Shown here in pieces: positions 21,926 to 31,940 of a stretch of 64,000 bases of DNA. The position numbers were made by a program, and so were the translations under genes. The notes under the pieces were generated by a model, which did not search any database, was not told where the DNA came from, and saw only the letters and a list, made by a program, of their open reading frames with translations. The DNA is from Odontocerum albicorne (Eukaryota > Arthropoda > Insecta > Trichoptera > Odontoceridae). The stretch is taken from NCBI GenBank assembly GCA_949825065.1, contig OX463864.1:16319327-16383326 (forward strand), in the 5' to 3' direction. Numbering within the stretch: position 1 is the stretch's first letter; each line of letters starts with the position of its first letter.

Positions 21926-21999
21926 ATTCCTAAAAGAAAAATTATTTAAATTTCATTTGCATTAGTGGAATGAGAGGAAACCCTCGACCATGTTTTTTT

Positions 22000-22130
22000 T
22001 AGTATCCGATCACGCGTCGAGTGGTAGTGTTGCCAACAATTCAATAACGAACCGTGAGTTACGTGCATACTCCAAAGGTTATTAACCCAAAAGTTAACTT
22101 ACCAGAACCTAAGACAATATTGTGACCACA
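22000..22130 (+). repeat. SINE-A-associated 3' repeat, copy 2
   Basis: Reads 'agtgttgccaacaattcaat' and 'caaaggttattaaccc', parallel to 21055-21140. Confidence 0.5.
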
Positions 22131-22639
22131 AAATCATTTTAGGGAGAGTAGGAACAATTCCACATGCTAAATGAGCTGTGATCTAATTGTTGTGTTTAAA
22201 ATAATGTATGTAAAGAAAAGTGCATCCAGTTCGGACCTGTATTACGAATATATTGTACATACACGTATACTCATTACTCCGATTGTCATTGGCCTCGAGA
22301 ACTGGTCCACTTTGAGCAATCCAATCGAAAATGAAATCGCACCGAATCGATACGGAGAAGTGGACACTGGACATGTCTCTCTTTATCCTCAAATGACAAC
22401 TCCGAAGGCTCGTGCTGTGAAAGACTGGTAGCTTACACGGACTTAAGGTTGTAAAGCGGAAGGCTCGGTTCATTAAGTGGCCATGGAGTAAATTGAATTA
22501 GATGACAAGACGTAATAAATAATCTTTATGGTATGAAAAAATATATGATTAAGTTGACCAACTTGTAATGGTTTAACTGAAATACGTAGAGAGCAATTTG
22601 CCATACTAGCTTTCTTAGGAGGCACGCACATTTAAATAA
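22131..22639. other. Unassigned; overlapping open frames
   Basis: Open on both strands at about 22171-22473 (86-96 codons) with more balanced base composition than the surroundings. I recognise no domain. It could be a decayed exon or transposon piece. Confidence 0.3.
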
Positions 22640-22870
22640 ATAAATTAATAAAGGTTAATTGACAACAACATAGTATGTTAATATATAAATACTTAATTAA
22701 TATAGAAATCGCCCATATATCTCAAGATAAATAGTAGAAAATACATTAAAGAGAGAAGTTATCAAAAGGTCTGGCTAATTTCATAACATCCCCTCTGTCG
22801 AGATACCCCACATTAAAGTAGGGCGGCCCGGTCACGAGGGCATCAGATATTTTTCAGCCCACACCCTTAT
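22640..22870 (-). mobile_element. Family E repeat
   Basis: Minus strand; contains 'ttatcaaaaggtctggct', 'gtcgagatacccca' and 'agatatttttcagcccacac'. Matches 50395-50645 in order. Confidence 0.7.
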
Positions 22871-22940
22871 ACATGTAGATTAAGAAAAGAAAAAAAAACA
22901 GAAAATTAATGAATGACAGAGAAAAAAAAACAAGCCTACA

Positions 22941-23280
22941 AATACCACCTCATATTAACTGTCAGTGAAAAAAGAGAACAGCTGATAGGGACAAAAAAAA
23001 TCACGAATAGAAAGCGATGTTCATACATACAAACTATAATACAACAAAATAAAATAAATAAGCAGTAATATTATATTAAAATAAATTAAAAGAGAACGCA
23101 CACACGCACATAGTCGTAAAATAAAAAAAATCATAAATACCACCTCAGATTAACTGTCAGCGAAAAAAGAGAAATGCTGAGAGGAGTCCAAATTTTATCA
23201 AAATAAAATCCCAAATGGAAAATGATGTTCACACACACAAACCAAAATACGAAAAATGAAAATAAATAAGCAGTAATATA
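22941..23280. repeat. Direct duplication, period ~195 bp
   Basis: The block starting 'aataccacctca' at 22941 and ending 'aagcagtaatat' is repeated from 23136. Both halves share 'attaactgtcag.gaaaaaa' and 'gatgttca.aca.acaaac'. Lies between a family E copy and a Penelope fragment. Confidence 0.8.
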
Positions 23281-23349
23281 AAATTTCACTAAACTTTATA
23301 AAAACAAATATACTTTATAAATAACTTATAGAAACCAATATATATATTA

Positions 23350-23862
23350 GTATATTGTCCTATTTATAAAAAAAAACATATACGAAATAACTAAAAATAC
23401 TATATTCCAAGTCACATAAAGCCAGCTTTTTACACTAATTTTAATCTCCGGAAACTCTTATTTAATGGGAAAGGCAAAAATGGAATACTTAGCCACAGTG
23501 GTGTGTATAAACTTTGATGTGCTGACTGTGATAATTTCTATATAGGAAAGACAGGAAGATCTTTTGAAAAGAGATTTCGTGAACACAAATCTGCCTTAAC
23601 AAATCCGAAAGTCAGTACATCGATCCGAACATCTGGTAAACAGTTATATCCCAAAATCTCTCCGCTCTTCGTCGAAATCGTCCAATGCCGCCCTCACCCC
23701 TCAGCCCCCAACCGTTGAAACGTGTATATCGGTACCAGTTCGAACAGAATTTAGTCTTGTTTGTGCTCCCCTGAAGATGAGGTGAAAGCCTGGAAACCGG
23801 TAGGGTTATACCATTACAAAAAAGTGGAATAAACAGTGTTTGATAAAAATAAATTACAATAT
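23350..23862 (+). pseudogene. Penelope-like element, copy 2, GIY-YIG fragment with internal deletion
   Basis: Begins with the same 'gtcctatttataaaaaaa' as copy 1 and keeps the GIY-YIG core in good shape: CDNFYIGKTGRSFEKRF, then REHKSALTN. It preserves the YIG residues that a stop replaces in copy 1, but it has TGA in place of the codon after VYKL. Immediately after AACAAATCC, about 150 bp present in copy 1 are missing, and the frame resumes at 'aagtcagtacatcgatcc'. The 3' tail ('gaaaccggtagggttatacc' to 'aaataaattaca') is intact. 5'-truncated and non-functional. Confidence 0.85.
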
Positions 23863-23943
23863 ACTAGTATATGTGTATGTATGCATATTAATCCTTTCAT
23901 TTTCAGGCATATCGACAAAAAAATATGGACAAATTATTTCAGA

Positions 23944-24191
23944 ATGGTTTGGGGTGTAAGCAATGCCTTTCAAACACACACTCGTTGTCGTTGCTGGGTC
24001 CCACAATGGTTTGGGGTGAAAGCAATGCCTCTCAAACACACACTCGTCGTCGTTGCTGGGCCCCACAATGGTTTGGGGTGAAAGCAATGCCTTTCAAACA
24101 CACATTCGTCGTCGTTGCTGGGTCCCACAATGGTTTGGGGTGTAAGCAATGCCTTTCAAACACACACTCGTCGTCGTTGCTGGGTCCCACA
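23944..24191. repeat. Tandem array, 4 x 62 bp
   Basis: Units start at 23944, 24006, 24068 and 24130, with landmarks 'atggtttggggtg', 'caatgcctttcaaacacaca' and 'gttgctgggtcccaca'. It directly abuts the distal end of the SINE-B pair and contains the same 'tcgttgctgggtc' block that SINE-B copies carry at that end. It is thus an amplified SINE-B tail. Open frames through it are chance. Confidence 0.9.
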
Positions 24192-24822
24192 ATCGAGGAT
24201 ACCCTCATCATTCCAATGTCAATTCAATTTGAAAGCAGAGCTGTGGCGTGGAGTTTTTTTTAAGTGAGTGACCCGTTGCACTAGCAAACTCACCGGCCAA
24301 ACCGCTATACTGGATCCGATAGCACACCGAAGTGAAACGATAGGAGCACGCTGGCATGTTTTTTTCTCCTTTTTTATAGAATAGATATGACCAAAGTCAT
24401 GGGTATCCCCATACCCCTGAGTAATAAGCGGAAAAGAGTCTGTGTCATTAGAGGAAATAGCACAGCGCGGGGATCAAACTGGCGACCTTACGCACGGAAT
24501 TACGACCGTGCGGTACAGCACTTCCGTGCGGAAGGTCACCGGTTTAAATCCCGCGCTGGGTTACTCTCTTTAAATAACAGAGGATTTTTTTCCGCCTAGT
24601 ATTCGGGGGTAAAAGGATATCTTTGACTTCGGTCATATATATTCTTTTAAAAAAGGGGCGGAAATAAGCCGGTGGGCACCGATCATCTCAATTCGCTGTG
24701 TCATTTGAACCAGTACAGCATTGTGGCCAATGAGTTTGCTGGTGTGAAAGAGCTCACTTACCTAACAAAAAAAAAAACTCCACGGCCCAACAGCCAGAGG
24801 CCCAGCAACGACAACGATAAAA
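24192..24822. mobile_element. Two SINE-B copies head to head (inverted pair)
   Basis: 24192-24509 is a minus-strand SINE-B, and 24510-24822 is a plus-strand SINE-B. The heads meet near 24510 ('tacgcacggaa' facing 'ccgtgcggta'). The plus copy has a box-B-like 'ggtttaaatcccg' and 'ggaaggtcaccgg'. Both contain 'ttccgcctagtattcg'-type and 'gacttcggtcatat'-type body, and the tail (aaactcacc / gtgaggtttgctggtg...aaaaaactcc). Together they make an imperfect palindrome about 630 bp long. Confidence 0.85.
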
Positions 24823-24837
24823 CACAAAATTTTGATG

Positions 24838-24935
24838 GTTGGAAGACAATGACAGATAGCAATAATCTCGCCAGGTTGTACTGTTTACTATACAACGAAA
24901 AATTGTATAATAATATACAATACAATAAAACAATT
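24838..24935 (+). mobile_element. SINE-A tail fragment
   Basis: Contains 'ggttggaagacaatgaca' and 'aatctcgccaggttgtactg'. Confidence 0.65.
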
Positions 24936-25464
24936 ATTGAATGGGTCGCTCAATTATAAATCAATTGACGTGTGTTGAAATAAACACGTTCATTTCTACT
25001 TTATTAATGTGTTTTTTCTTAAACACTGCATTGCGTGTTCTCACACATGATAAAACACAAAATTAAGATGTATAATGCAGTTGTAATTGATCAATATGGG
25101 GGAATCAAAGCGGAACATTTAATAATACAAAACACGTGTAGTAATTAATCAATACATTACCAACAAATGTATTGTTAAATATCTAATTCTTATTCTACGC
25201 TAACGAGTATTCAATACTGAGCGTTGTGGTCACGGCAGAAGCCATGTCTGGAACTTGGTGCATCATTGATTTACATCCTCCCTGGCCTTGGACCATGCTA
25301 AAAACAGATGCCCGGTCCTGAACAAACTCTTCCAAATATCAATATGATCTGTCCAATAAATGTTGGCAATTTATTTGTATGTCCATATTTTAAAACTTCA
25401 ACCCTATGTGAAGCTTCTTGGTTCAGTGTCCATGCCTCCATTTCATAGGGGCTGAAAAACATCT
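24936..25464. other. Spacer
   Basis: No gene recognised. Confidence 0.3.
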
Positions 25465-25560
25465 GATATCCTCGCAGCTGGGCTCACCTTATCGCAGATG
25501 TATCTCGACCGGGGGATGTTATGAGATGAGCCCAGACTTTGTATGCTTAGTGCTAAGTAT
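25465..25560 (+). mobile_element. Family E fragment
   Basis: Contains 'gatatcctcgcagctgggct' and 'gggggatgttatgagatgag', the core of the plus-strand family E consensus. Confidence 0.65.
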
Positions 25561-25679
25561 GAAACTCGTTGTAGCATTTTTTAACAATAATTTAATATAG
25601 CGCTGTTTCCCAACCATAAAGATCACCTCAAGAGCGCTTCCTCACTAGTTCAACTTATTAGCTTATAAAAGATTTATAG

Positions 25680-26320
25680 AGGACAAGTGACTTTTCAGGT
25701 CTACCGAGAACTTTGCAAATTTGAAGATTTGCCGTAGGGAGGACGGAACACTATTCCATAGAAAAGATCCCTCTACGTTCTGTCAAAATATTTGGGTTTG
25801 TGATCAAATCTACTGGAAATCTGAAGATTACAAGTATTCGTAGCGTTCGACTTTATCATAAGACGACATCCGAAGATCTCTTCGCGTCTAAAACAATTCT
25901 GGAAATATGGAGGAACCTGATTGTTGATCGCCTTAAACACCATAACTCCAACCTTCTTTTGAACTCTATCTTCAACCATGCAAGTCTTTTAAGTAGTCGA
26001 GTTATGTAACACTTCCTCGTACCACCAAAAATGAAACGTGCAGCCACATTTAAAAATGATTGCAGCTTATTCAGTTGTGTCATAGTTAAGCCCGACTCTT
26101 CTCCCTGGCTCCATCCCAACTCATTGTCTGCGAAGACTGTTGGGGTCAACTCTCCTCGTCCTCAGGTTGTATGCTCTTCTGTCCCGAACTACATCCCCCA
26201 GGCCGTGCCGTGTAATAGTTAAGCCCGACTGTTACAGTAGTAATTTCTTTCCAACATTGGCGGTCCTGGGCCATGTTGAATGCAACGTTTAATGAGGATC
26301 CTGCTAACTCCTTTAATTAA
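25680..26320 (-). pseudogene. CR1/L2-like LINE C-terminal fragment, interrupted by LINE-G
   Basis: On the minus strand the reading includes MTQLNKLQSFLNVAARFIFG, then LLKRLAWLKIEFKRRLELWC, then KAINNQVPPYFQNCF. The pattern 'LQxxxNxAARxIxG...LxWLxIxxRxxxxxxxxxxxxxxxxPxYL' is characteristic of CR1/L2-clade elements. The frame shifts within it. A 118-bp LINE-G fragment (26098-26215) is inserted with a 15-bp target duplication, so the element was already fixed when LINE-G arrived. Confidence 0.75.
26098..26215 (-). mobile_element. LINE-G 3' end, 5'-truncated, with 15-bp target duplication
   Basis: The direct repeat TAGTTAAGCCCGACT occurs at 26083-26097 and 26216-26230. The insert matches the 3' end of LINE-G at 33375-33490 (minus) and 58785-58918 (plus). 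This is a textbook target-primed insertion with severe 5' truncation. Confidence 0.9.
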
Positions 26321-26959
26321 TTCACAAATCTTATATGAGACCTTCATCTCACAGTTCCTCACAACTGTACTCGCAATCACCGGCATCTTAATATTTTCGT
26401 TGTCCCTACTGGAAATATGAACAAAATCTTGACATCAAAAGATTTAATGATCATTTTCCTGCATGTTGTCGAAAGACTATCGATTATCGTTAATTCTTGA
26501 ATGATAATACATGGTGTGCCTTACAGTCCATGGTATACACTACATCCGCATCTACCACCATACCTCAAAGACATCTATCATATATGTAGATATGTAGCGA
26601 AAATGTTTCAGCAGTGGCATCCATGAAGAAGTTTCTTTCATTTATTTATATATCATATGTATTCACATATTTCTACACCAGACAAAATATCAGCCGTCTC
26701 GCTAGGCTATTGCCTATTCTGAGACGACTGACCCACACCCGCGGAATTCACAAATAAGTTCAGAGCAAATCCAAGCTACAGCCGCTCGTAATATTTGAGA
26801 ACTCGCATTGTGAAATTGTTCAAATTGTGCTATCGTTGAAACCCAAAAACTGGAAATATTTACATTAAACCCAATCTATCGAAATGATATGAAAATATCA
26901 ATACGGTTTTCCTTGTTTATTTGATATTGCCTAGGTTTTTTTTTACATCTATAATGTAC
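26321..26959. other. Spacer
   Basis: No gene recognised; possible further decayed LINE sequence up to about 26420. Confidence 0.3.
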
Positions 26960-27114
26960 AGTACCCGGCGGTAAATAATACACATCGTTTGTAGAGCGTC
27001 GTCTCTGTCGCACGATGCGCTAACCGCATCGTGACTACGATACCAGACTGTTAGCGCATCCTGCGACAGAGACGACGTTCTACAAATTATGTGTATTACT
27101 TACCGCCGGGTACT
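26960..27114. mobile_element. Foldback element with 64-bp arms
   Basis: From GTACCCGGCGGTAA to its reverse complement TTACCGCCGGGTAC. The 64-nt arms (26961-27024 and 27050-27113) differ at about five positions, with a 25-nt loop between them. GC-rich arms stand out sharply from AT-rich flanks. No coding sequence and no certain target duplication. A transcript would fold into a hairpin of pre-miRNA to small-hairpin length. Confidence 0.9.
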
Positions 27115-27154
27115 AAATCCCTCACCTTTCACTCATAAATTTGTAAACAGTTAT

Positions 27155-27230
27155 ATAGTTTTTTTTTTTTTTTTTTAATCCACTTTGCGCGGATTTCTCA
27201 TGTTACACAAAGAGGGTCTGCTTCTAGCGT
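27155..27230 (+). mobile_element. Family E 5' part
   Basis: T tract followed by 'atccactttgcgcggattt' and 'gttacacaaagag', as at 31470-31520. Confidence 0.6.
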
Positions 27231-27264
27231 TAGCTTATTCGTTAGGAATAATATCAGCCAGGAT

Positions 27265-27510
27265 TCACCTCATACTGCTAGACGGTACCGAGAATACGAG
27301 TATATAAACAGTGTCATTCAGTTGGTTCAATATCTCTATACCACGCGTGACTGAGTGTTTAGCCATGATATTCGTCCTGTAAGTTGGTATGTAGAACAGA
27401 GGGTGATTCCTTGCACGGCTATATTTATTGGGTACATATAAACTTAGTGCTTCTAGAATCGCGGTATTGGAATCGGAATTGAAAGAAATTGATATTTGGC
27501 AATGAACCAA
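27265..27510 (-). pseudogene. LINE-L-type C-terminus
   Basis: The minus-strand frame reads ILEALSLYVPNKYSRARNH, then PLFYIPTYRTNIMAKHSVTR and GIEILNQLND. This is a well-preserved example of the LxLYVPxxYxRxRxHxLFYxPxxRTN C-terminus seen in decayed form at 18838-19082. No polymerase core is present. The function of this terminal segment in such elements is not clear to me. Confidence 0.7.
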
Positions 27511-27534
27511 CTATATTGTTCACTAAACCATAAA

Positions 27535-27960
27535 GATTTACACATATACATACCATCAAACTATTTCCCTATCGGAGTAGACAGAAAGAACAGAGCACCA
27601 TACTTTCCTACCTTGATACTTTCCTTGGTCTTCCTCTCACATGCCTTCCACTCACATTTGCATTATATATATGTTTTGTTAATCTTTTTCCATTCATTTG
27701 TTCCACATGTCTAAATAACCTAAATGTACTCTTCTTCATCTTGCTTAATACATCAGTCTTAAATTAACATCCATCCCTTACCACTTCATTATGTATTCTG
27801 TCATACATTGTCGCTCCATGTATTCTTCTCAATGTACGCATTTTTACAGCATTTATTCGGCTCCTTTCAGTCATTTTCCACGTCCACTTTTCACTCCCGC
27901 ACATCAAAGTTGGCACCAAAATACTATTGTGGATCTTAGCAGATTTTGATACTGTCTGAC
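27535..27960 (-). pseudogene. LINE-F 3' region
   Basis: Starts 'cataccatcaaactatttcc', 'ctatcgg' and continues through antisense RT connection segments to 'gattttgatactgtctgac'. Parallel to 17565-18100. Confidence 0.7.
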
Positions 27961-28614
27961 TATAAAGATTACATAAATAAAAGTAAATAAATGGCCAATC
28001 GGAAACAAATCTACCGATTAAACAAGAATAAAAATAATTAACAAAAAAAAACTAAATATATGTAAATTCTATGATGAAGAAAAAGTTTGATTTACCAATA
28101 ACCAAAAGTACTATAAAAGATCCATGAAAAACTTAACTTTTACTTGAATTAGCTGATATACAGGCAATTCATAAATCGAAGGCATTGTGCATTTTCATTC
28201 AAATCCAGCATAGCTTAAAATTAAAGTTTTTTTCAAATGTATTCATATTCATGAGTATTCAAAATCTCACTTTCACTTTGAATAAAGAACTAATCTTACA
28301 TTTTATTCATAATAAAAATCGTGATTTTTATTATACAATAAACAGAAAATATTGAAAACACGATACATATCGATTTTAAATTTGGAATTCACGCTAATAG
28401 AGCGCTGTGATTGGTACGTTTGGCAATCGTGACCTTGTGATTGGTCACACTGAATTACGCGCAAGCGCAGATCGTTATGCAATTTATAGGGTGTTTATGA
28501 AGCATTTATATATCGATTTGTATTATAATAATTAGTTTCACATTAGAATGGAAGATCATGTATTATGCAAATTATCGAAATTGCATCTATTTATTAGCGT
28601 GTAGCAATAGGACA
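27961..28614. other. Spacer
   Basis: AT-rich; a GC-richer patch with 'gtgattggt' repeated lies at 28405-28450. No gene recognised. Confidence 0.35.
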
Positions 28615-28900
28615 CCTACTATGCTAAACTAAGACATAAAGCCGAATGTGTTACTATCACATATGGGAAGATCTACAGAGTTTTTTGCGGTTGTCTAACC
28701 ATACATATATACATGTTTTTCTGAACATATGCAGATGTGTAGAAGTACCTAATCTTATAGCCGCAGTCACTACCTTCCTACCCTTACACGCAACTTATGT
28801 ATAATATTTTTATTCTATCAATAATAGTTGGTTCAAATCCCGAGCTAGAGTGTCCTTTAAGAGAGTTTGCTCTCTAAATGGCATTATATAAATTGTCTTG
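28615..28900 (+). mobile_element. LINE-M tail
   Basis: Runs from 'aaagccgaatgtgttact' to 'ggcattatataaattgtc', the common terminus of this family. Confidence 0.75.
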
Positions 28901-29104
28901 ATTATTTATACCATATACTCGAACTGAATAGTATCAAAATGTGTTAAGATCATAGTCCATAACAGTATGTTATTTAAGTACAAACTTGGATGTGTGTGAA
29001 AGCAACGTAGGCATGAAAAAAATTGAAAAGAGTTGAATAAATGACGTAGAAATACGTGCACTGAGAAAAAAACGTGAGCTAATCTTTCTCAACCAACCAG
29101 AAGG
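28901..29104. other. Spacer
   Basis: No feature recognised. Confidence 0.3.
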
Positions 29105-29270
29105 CTATCGACGTCCTCACCATAGTCGGTAAGACGCCTGTCTTCCAGCCCATGGATTGTGGGTTCAAATCCCATTGATACCAAAATTTTTATGAAGGGT
29201 TCTAGTCTGCTTTTCTTTTACGACTTATTGAACATATTTATGGTTGGTTGGAAGAAAGTGGTTTCAAAGA
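29105..29270 (+). mobile_element. SINE-A copy
   Basis: Head 'cgacgtcctcaccatagtcg', box-B-like 'gggttcaaatcccattg', linker and tail 'atggttggttggaagaaag'. Confidence 0.75.
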
Positions 29271-29735
29271 TTTACCAACTAATCCACGGAGGTTGTCGAT
29301 CACAGTTAATACATAAATCTATAATATAAAGTAAATTTGAACAAATAAACAATACACGAAAGAGATATATTTTCGTATCATAACATTTATTATATTGAAA
29401 ATATATAAAATTAAGCTTTTATTGCATTTCAACAAAGCAATAATACAGTTAAACTATAAAAATACATAATACTATCACAATATAACTCACTAAATGTCAT
29501 TATGCTTGTGAAATTTTGTATATTCACGACAAAATTGCATATTTGCAACTTAGTATGAAAGAATAGCTCTGTCCGCGACTTCGTTCGCGTGGGTGATGTC
29601 TATTAGTCTACGAGTATAGCGATTATATCGTCGGACTTCAGCCACAAATTGATAAATGCAAAATTTCTAAAAATATAATTTTGTGGTAATCATTATAAAA
29701 TGGTCTAAATGCAAAGTGAACATGCAGAGATGCGC
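29271..29735. other. Spacer
   Basis: AT-rich; 'cgcgacttcgttcgcgtggg' at about 29574 recurs in reverse at about 41271 ('cacgcgaacgaagtcgcggg'), a small dispersed motif. No gene recognised. Confidence 0.35.
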
Positions 29736-30125
29736 TTGTATAAAGTCGTTCGGAGTATTGTACCGCGTGGTTTGGCTTATGATACTGACGCTTCGAAAAC
29801 GTTGCAATTTTCATCTTCAATGCTTCTTTTTAGTCAACTTCACCATCATTAGATATGCACGGATTCCATTTTAAATCAGTGTGGTAGGCCATAATCGAAA
29901 CGAAAACAAAAAACTTATTTTTTTTAATTCAACATTTATTTTATGGAAGCTGTGCGCTTATTCTCCCGTGGTGGGACGGACCCATGTGCTCACGTTAATA
30001 CTCCGCTATAGACCATGAGGGACTAATGGCGAAGTTGATTACAAACTAGCCCTGGACTAAAACGTTTTCGAAACATTGGTATTATAAGCCAAACCACGCG
30101 GTATAACACTGAAAGACTTTATATA
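29736..30125. repeat. Inverted duplication (~65-bp arms)
   Basis: 29736-29805 and the reverse complement of 30060-30125 share 'accgcgtggtttggctta', 'tataaagtc' and 'tcgaaaacgtt', separated by about 250 bp. A minus-strand open frame just beyond is not recognisable. Confidence 0.75.
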
Positions 30126-30360
30126 GTACAACTGGTACGAAGAACCGGGAAAGCTTCATAAGACATGCAGAGAGTTTGAATGAAAGTAACATTCAATGGG
30201 ATTTTGTAGCTATACAGGACAATACATGGTTGCTTTTGCGAACATCGTGGCAAGACATGATTGAAGCGAATGATATGACGCTGGAATCTATGTTGCCTCG
30301 TACTGGAAACACGTGGCATAATTTACAATTTATGATCCGGACACGGAAATGAACGACTTA
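30126..30360. mobile_element. Decayed retroelement-like segment
   Basis: Similar in order to 51250-51375 ('cagattgatgcgaatgatga' type, 'ctgttgcctc', 'aacacgtggcataatt', 'gatccggacacggaaat'). A third relative is at 63470-63600. Probably an old LINE C-terminus. Confidence 0.45.
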
Positions 30361-30409
30361 ATAGACAATGTACATGTCTGGTTAATAATTTTAACTGGAA
30401 TTAATATTT

Positions 30410-31261
30410 TCACACAATCGGAAGATATGTAAGTACCTAGAAGCATATGGTATATAATATATTGTATATTGGAAGGAGTTTCACACAATCGGAAGATATG
30501 TAAGTACCTAGAAGCATATGGTATATAATATATTGTATATTGGAAGGAGTTTCACACAATCGGAAGATATGTAAGTACCTAGAAGCATATGGTATATAAT
30601 ATATTGTATATTGGAAGGAGTTTCACACAATCGGAAGATATGTAAGTACCTAGAAGCATATGGTATATAATATATTGTATATTGGAAGGAGTTTCACACA
30701 ATCGGAAGATATGTAAGTACCTAGAAGCATATGGTATATAATATATTGTATATTGGAAGGAGTTTCACACAATCGGAAGATATGTAAGTACCTAGAAGCA
30801 TATGGTATATAATATATTGTATATTGGAAGGAGTTTCACACAATCGGAAGATATGTAAGTACCTAGAAGCATATGGTATATAATATATTGTATATTGGAA
30901 GGAGTTTCACACAATCGAAAGATATGTAAGTACCTAGAAGCATATGGTATATAATATATTGTATATTGGAAGGAGTTTCACACAATCGGAAGATATGTAA
31001 GTACCTAGAAGCATATGGTATATAATATATTGTATATTGGAAGGAGTTTCACACAATCGGAAGATATTTAAGTACCTAGAAGCATATGGTATATAATATA
31101 TTGTATATTGGAAGGAGTTTCACACAATCGGAAGATATGTAAGTACCTAGAAGCATATGGTATATAATATTTTGTATATTGGAAGGAGTTTCACACAATC
31201 GGAAGATATGTAAGTACCTAGAAGCATATGGTATATAATATATTGTATATTGGAAGGAGTT
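30410..31261. repeat. Satellite array, 12 x 71 bp, nearly identical units
   Basis: Twelve 71-bp units are in perfect register (landmark CGGAAG at 30419, 30490, ... 31200). Only three single-base variants are visible (near 30915, 31066 and 31170). The unit includes 'aagtacctagaagcatatgg' and 'tatataatatattgtatatt'. The homogeneity indicates very recent amplification or gene conversion. No unique spacers, so it is not a CRISPR array. Confidence 0.97.
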
Positions 31262-31329
31262 TCAACTTTTAAATTGGTAGATCTCAGTAAAATGTTAGCT
31301 GATTGTTTATAATAGAAACCTGATGATAT

Positions 31330-31940
31330 ATTAGTTACTATACGAAAGAGCTAAAATTATTCACAGCTACTCTTGAATATGCCTTTAGTAAACTGGAATG
31401 AGGCAATAACGGCCTGGTGATTGGTAGAAAATAACTGAGCCATTTGAGATTTGCAGACGATAAAGTTTTTTTAATTTTTTTTATCCACTTTGCACGGATT
31501 TCTCCTGTTACACAAAGAGTTATATTTCCCCGTGGCTGGGCTCGCCCTATATTGGTGGGGTGTATCTTGGCCGGGGGGATGTTATTAGATAAGCCCAGAC
31601 CTTTTGACAGCTTCTGTTTTTTAATGTGTTCTTGAAATGTGTCTTAATGTATTATGTACATACTATGTTGCTATCAATAAACCTGTATTTATTATTATTT
31701 ATTATTATTATTATTATTTATTATTATTTATTATATTCTCACAAAACCCAAATGATATTCAGCACCAACTGCAGGAATTAGCAGAGATCAGTAAAGAAGT
31801 TGGTTTAAAAATGAATATATCAAAAATCAAATATATGATGAACAGCTTTGCTACCCCAAAACCAATAATTGTAGATGGAAAGCAACTGGAACTTGTCCAG
31901 GATTATGTACCATATATTTGGCCCAACTTATTACCTTTGT
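31330..31940 (+). pseudogene. RTE-like reverse transcriptase, split at the FADD motif
   Basis: Upstream half (31335-31466): YTKELKLFTATLEYAF, a TGA, then LSHLRFADDKVF. FADD is the polymerase active-site motif (catalytic aspartates). Downstream half (31733-31900): FSQNPNDIQHQLQELAEI, SKEVGLKMNISKIKYM and VDGKQLELVQDYV. Together these are the palm and post-palm region of an RTE-like LINE. A family E copy (31467-31735) sits exactly between the FADD motif and the following LFS segment. Internal stops and a frame change after QDYV show that it is dead. Confidence 0.85.
31467..31735 (+). mobile_element. Family E insertion inside the reverse transcriptase
   Basis: From a T tract and 'atccactttgcacggattt' through 'gtggggtgtatcttggccgg' and 'gggatgttattagataagcc' to an ATT-rich microsatellite end ('tattattattatta'). 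This gives a well-defined 5' and 3' boundary for family E, about 270 bp, SINE-sized and without a tRNA-like head. Confidence 0.8.

Noticed and set aside
22171..22473. Overlapping 86- and 96-codon frames as an exon
   Set aside because: Both strands open equally and no consistent splice signals; cannot be supported as coding.
23836..24263. Frames through the 62-bp repeats
   Set aside because: 62 is not a multiple of three, so the frames drift through repeats; no family match.
30410..31261. Regularly spaced repeats resembling a CRISPR array
   Set aside because: Units are contiguous with no unique spacers, no cas genes, and the context is eukaryotic. It is a satellite.
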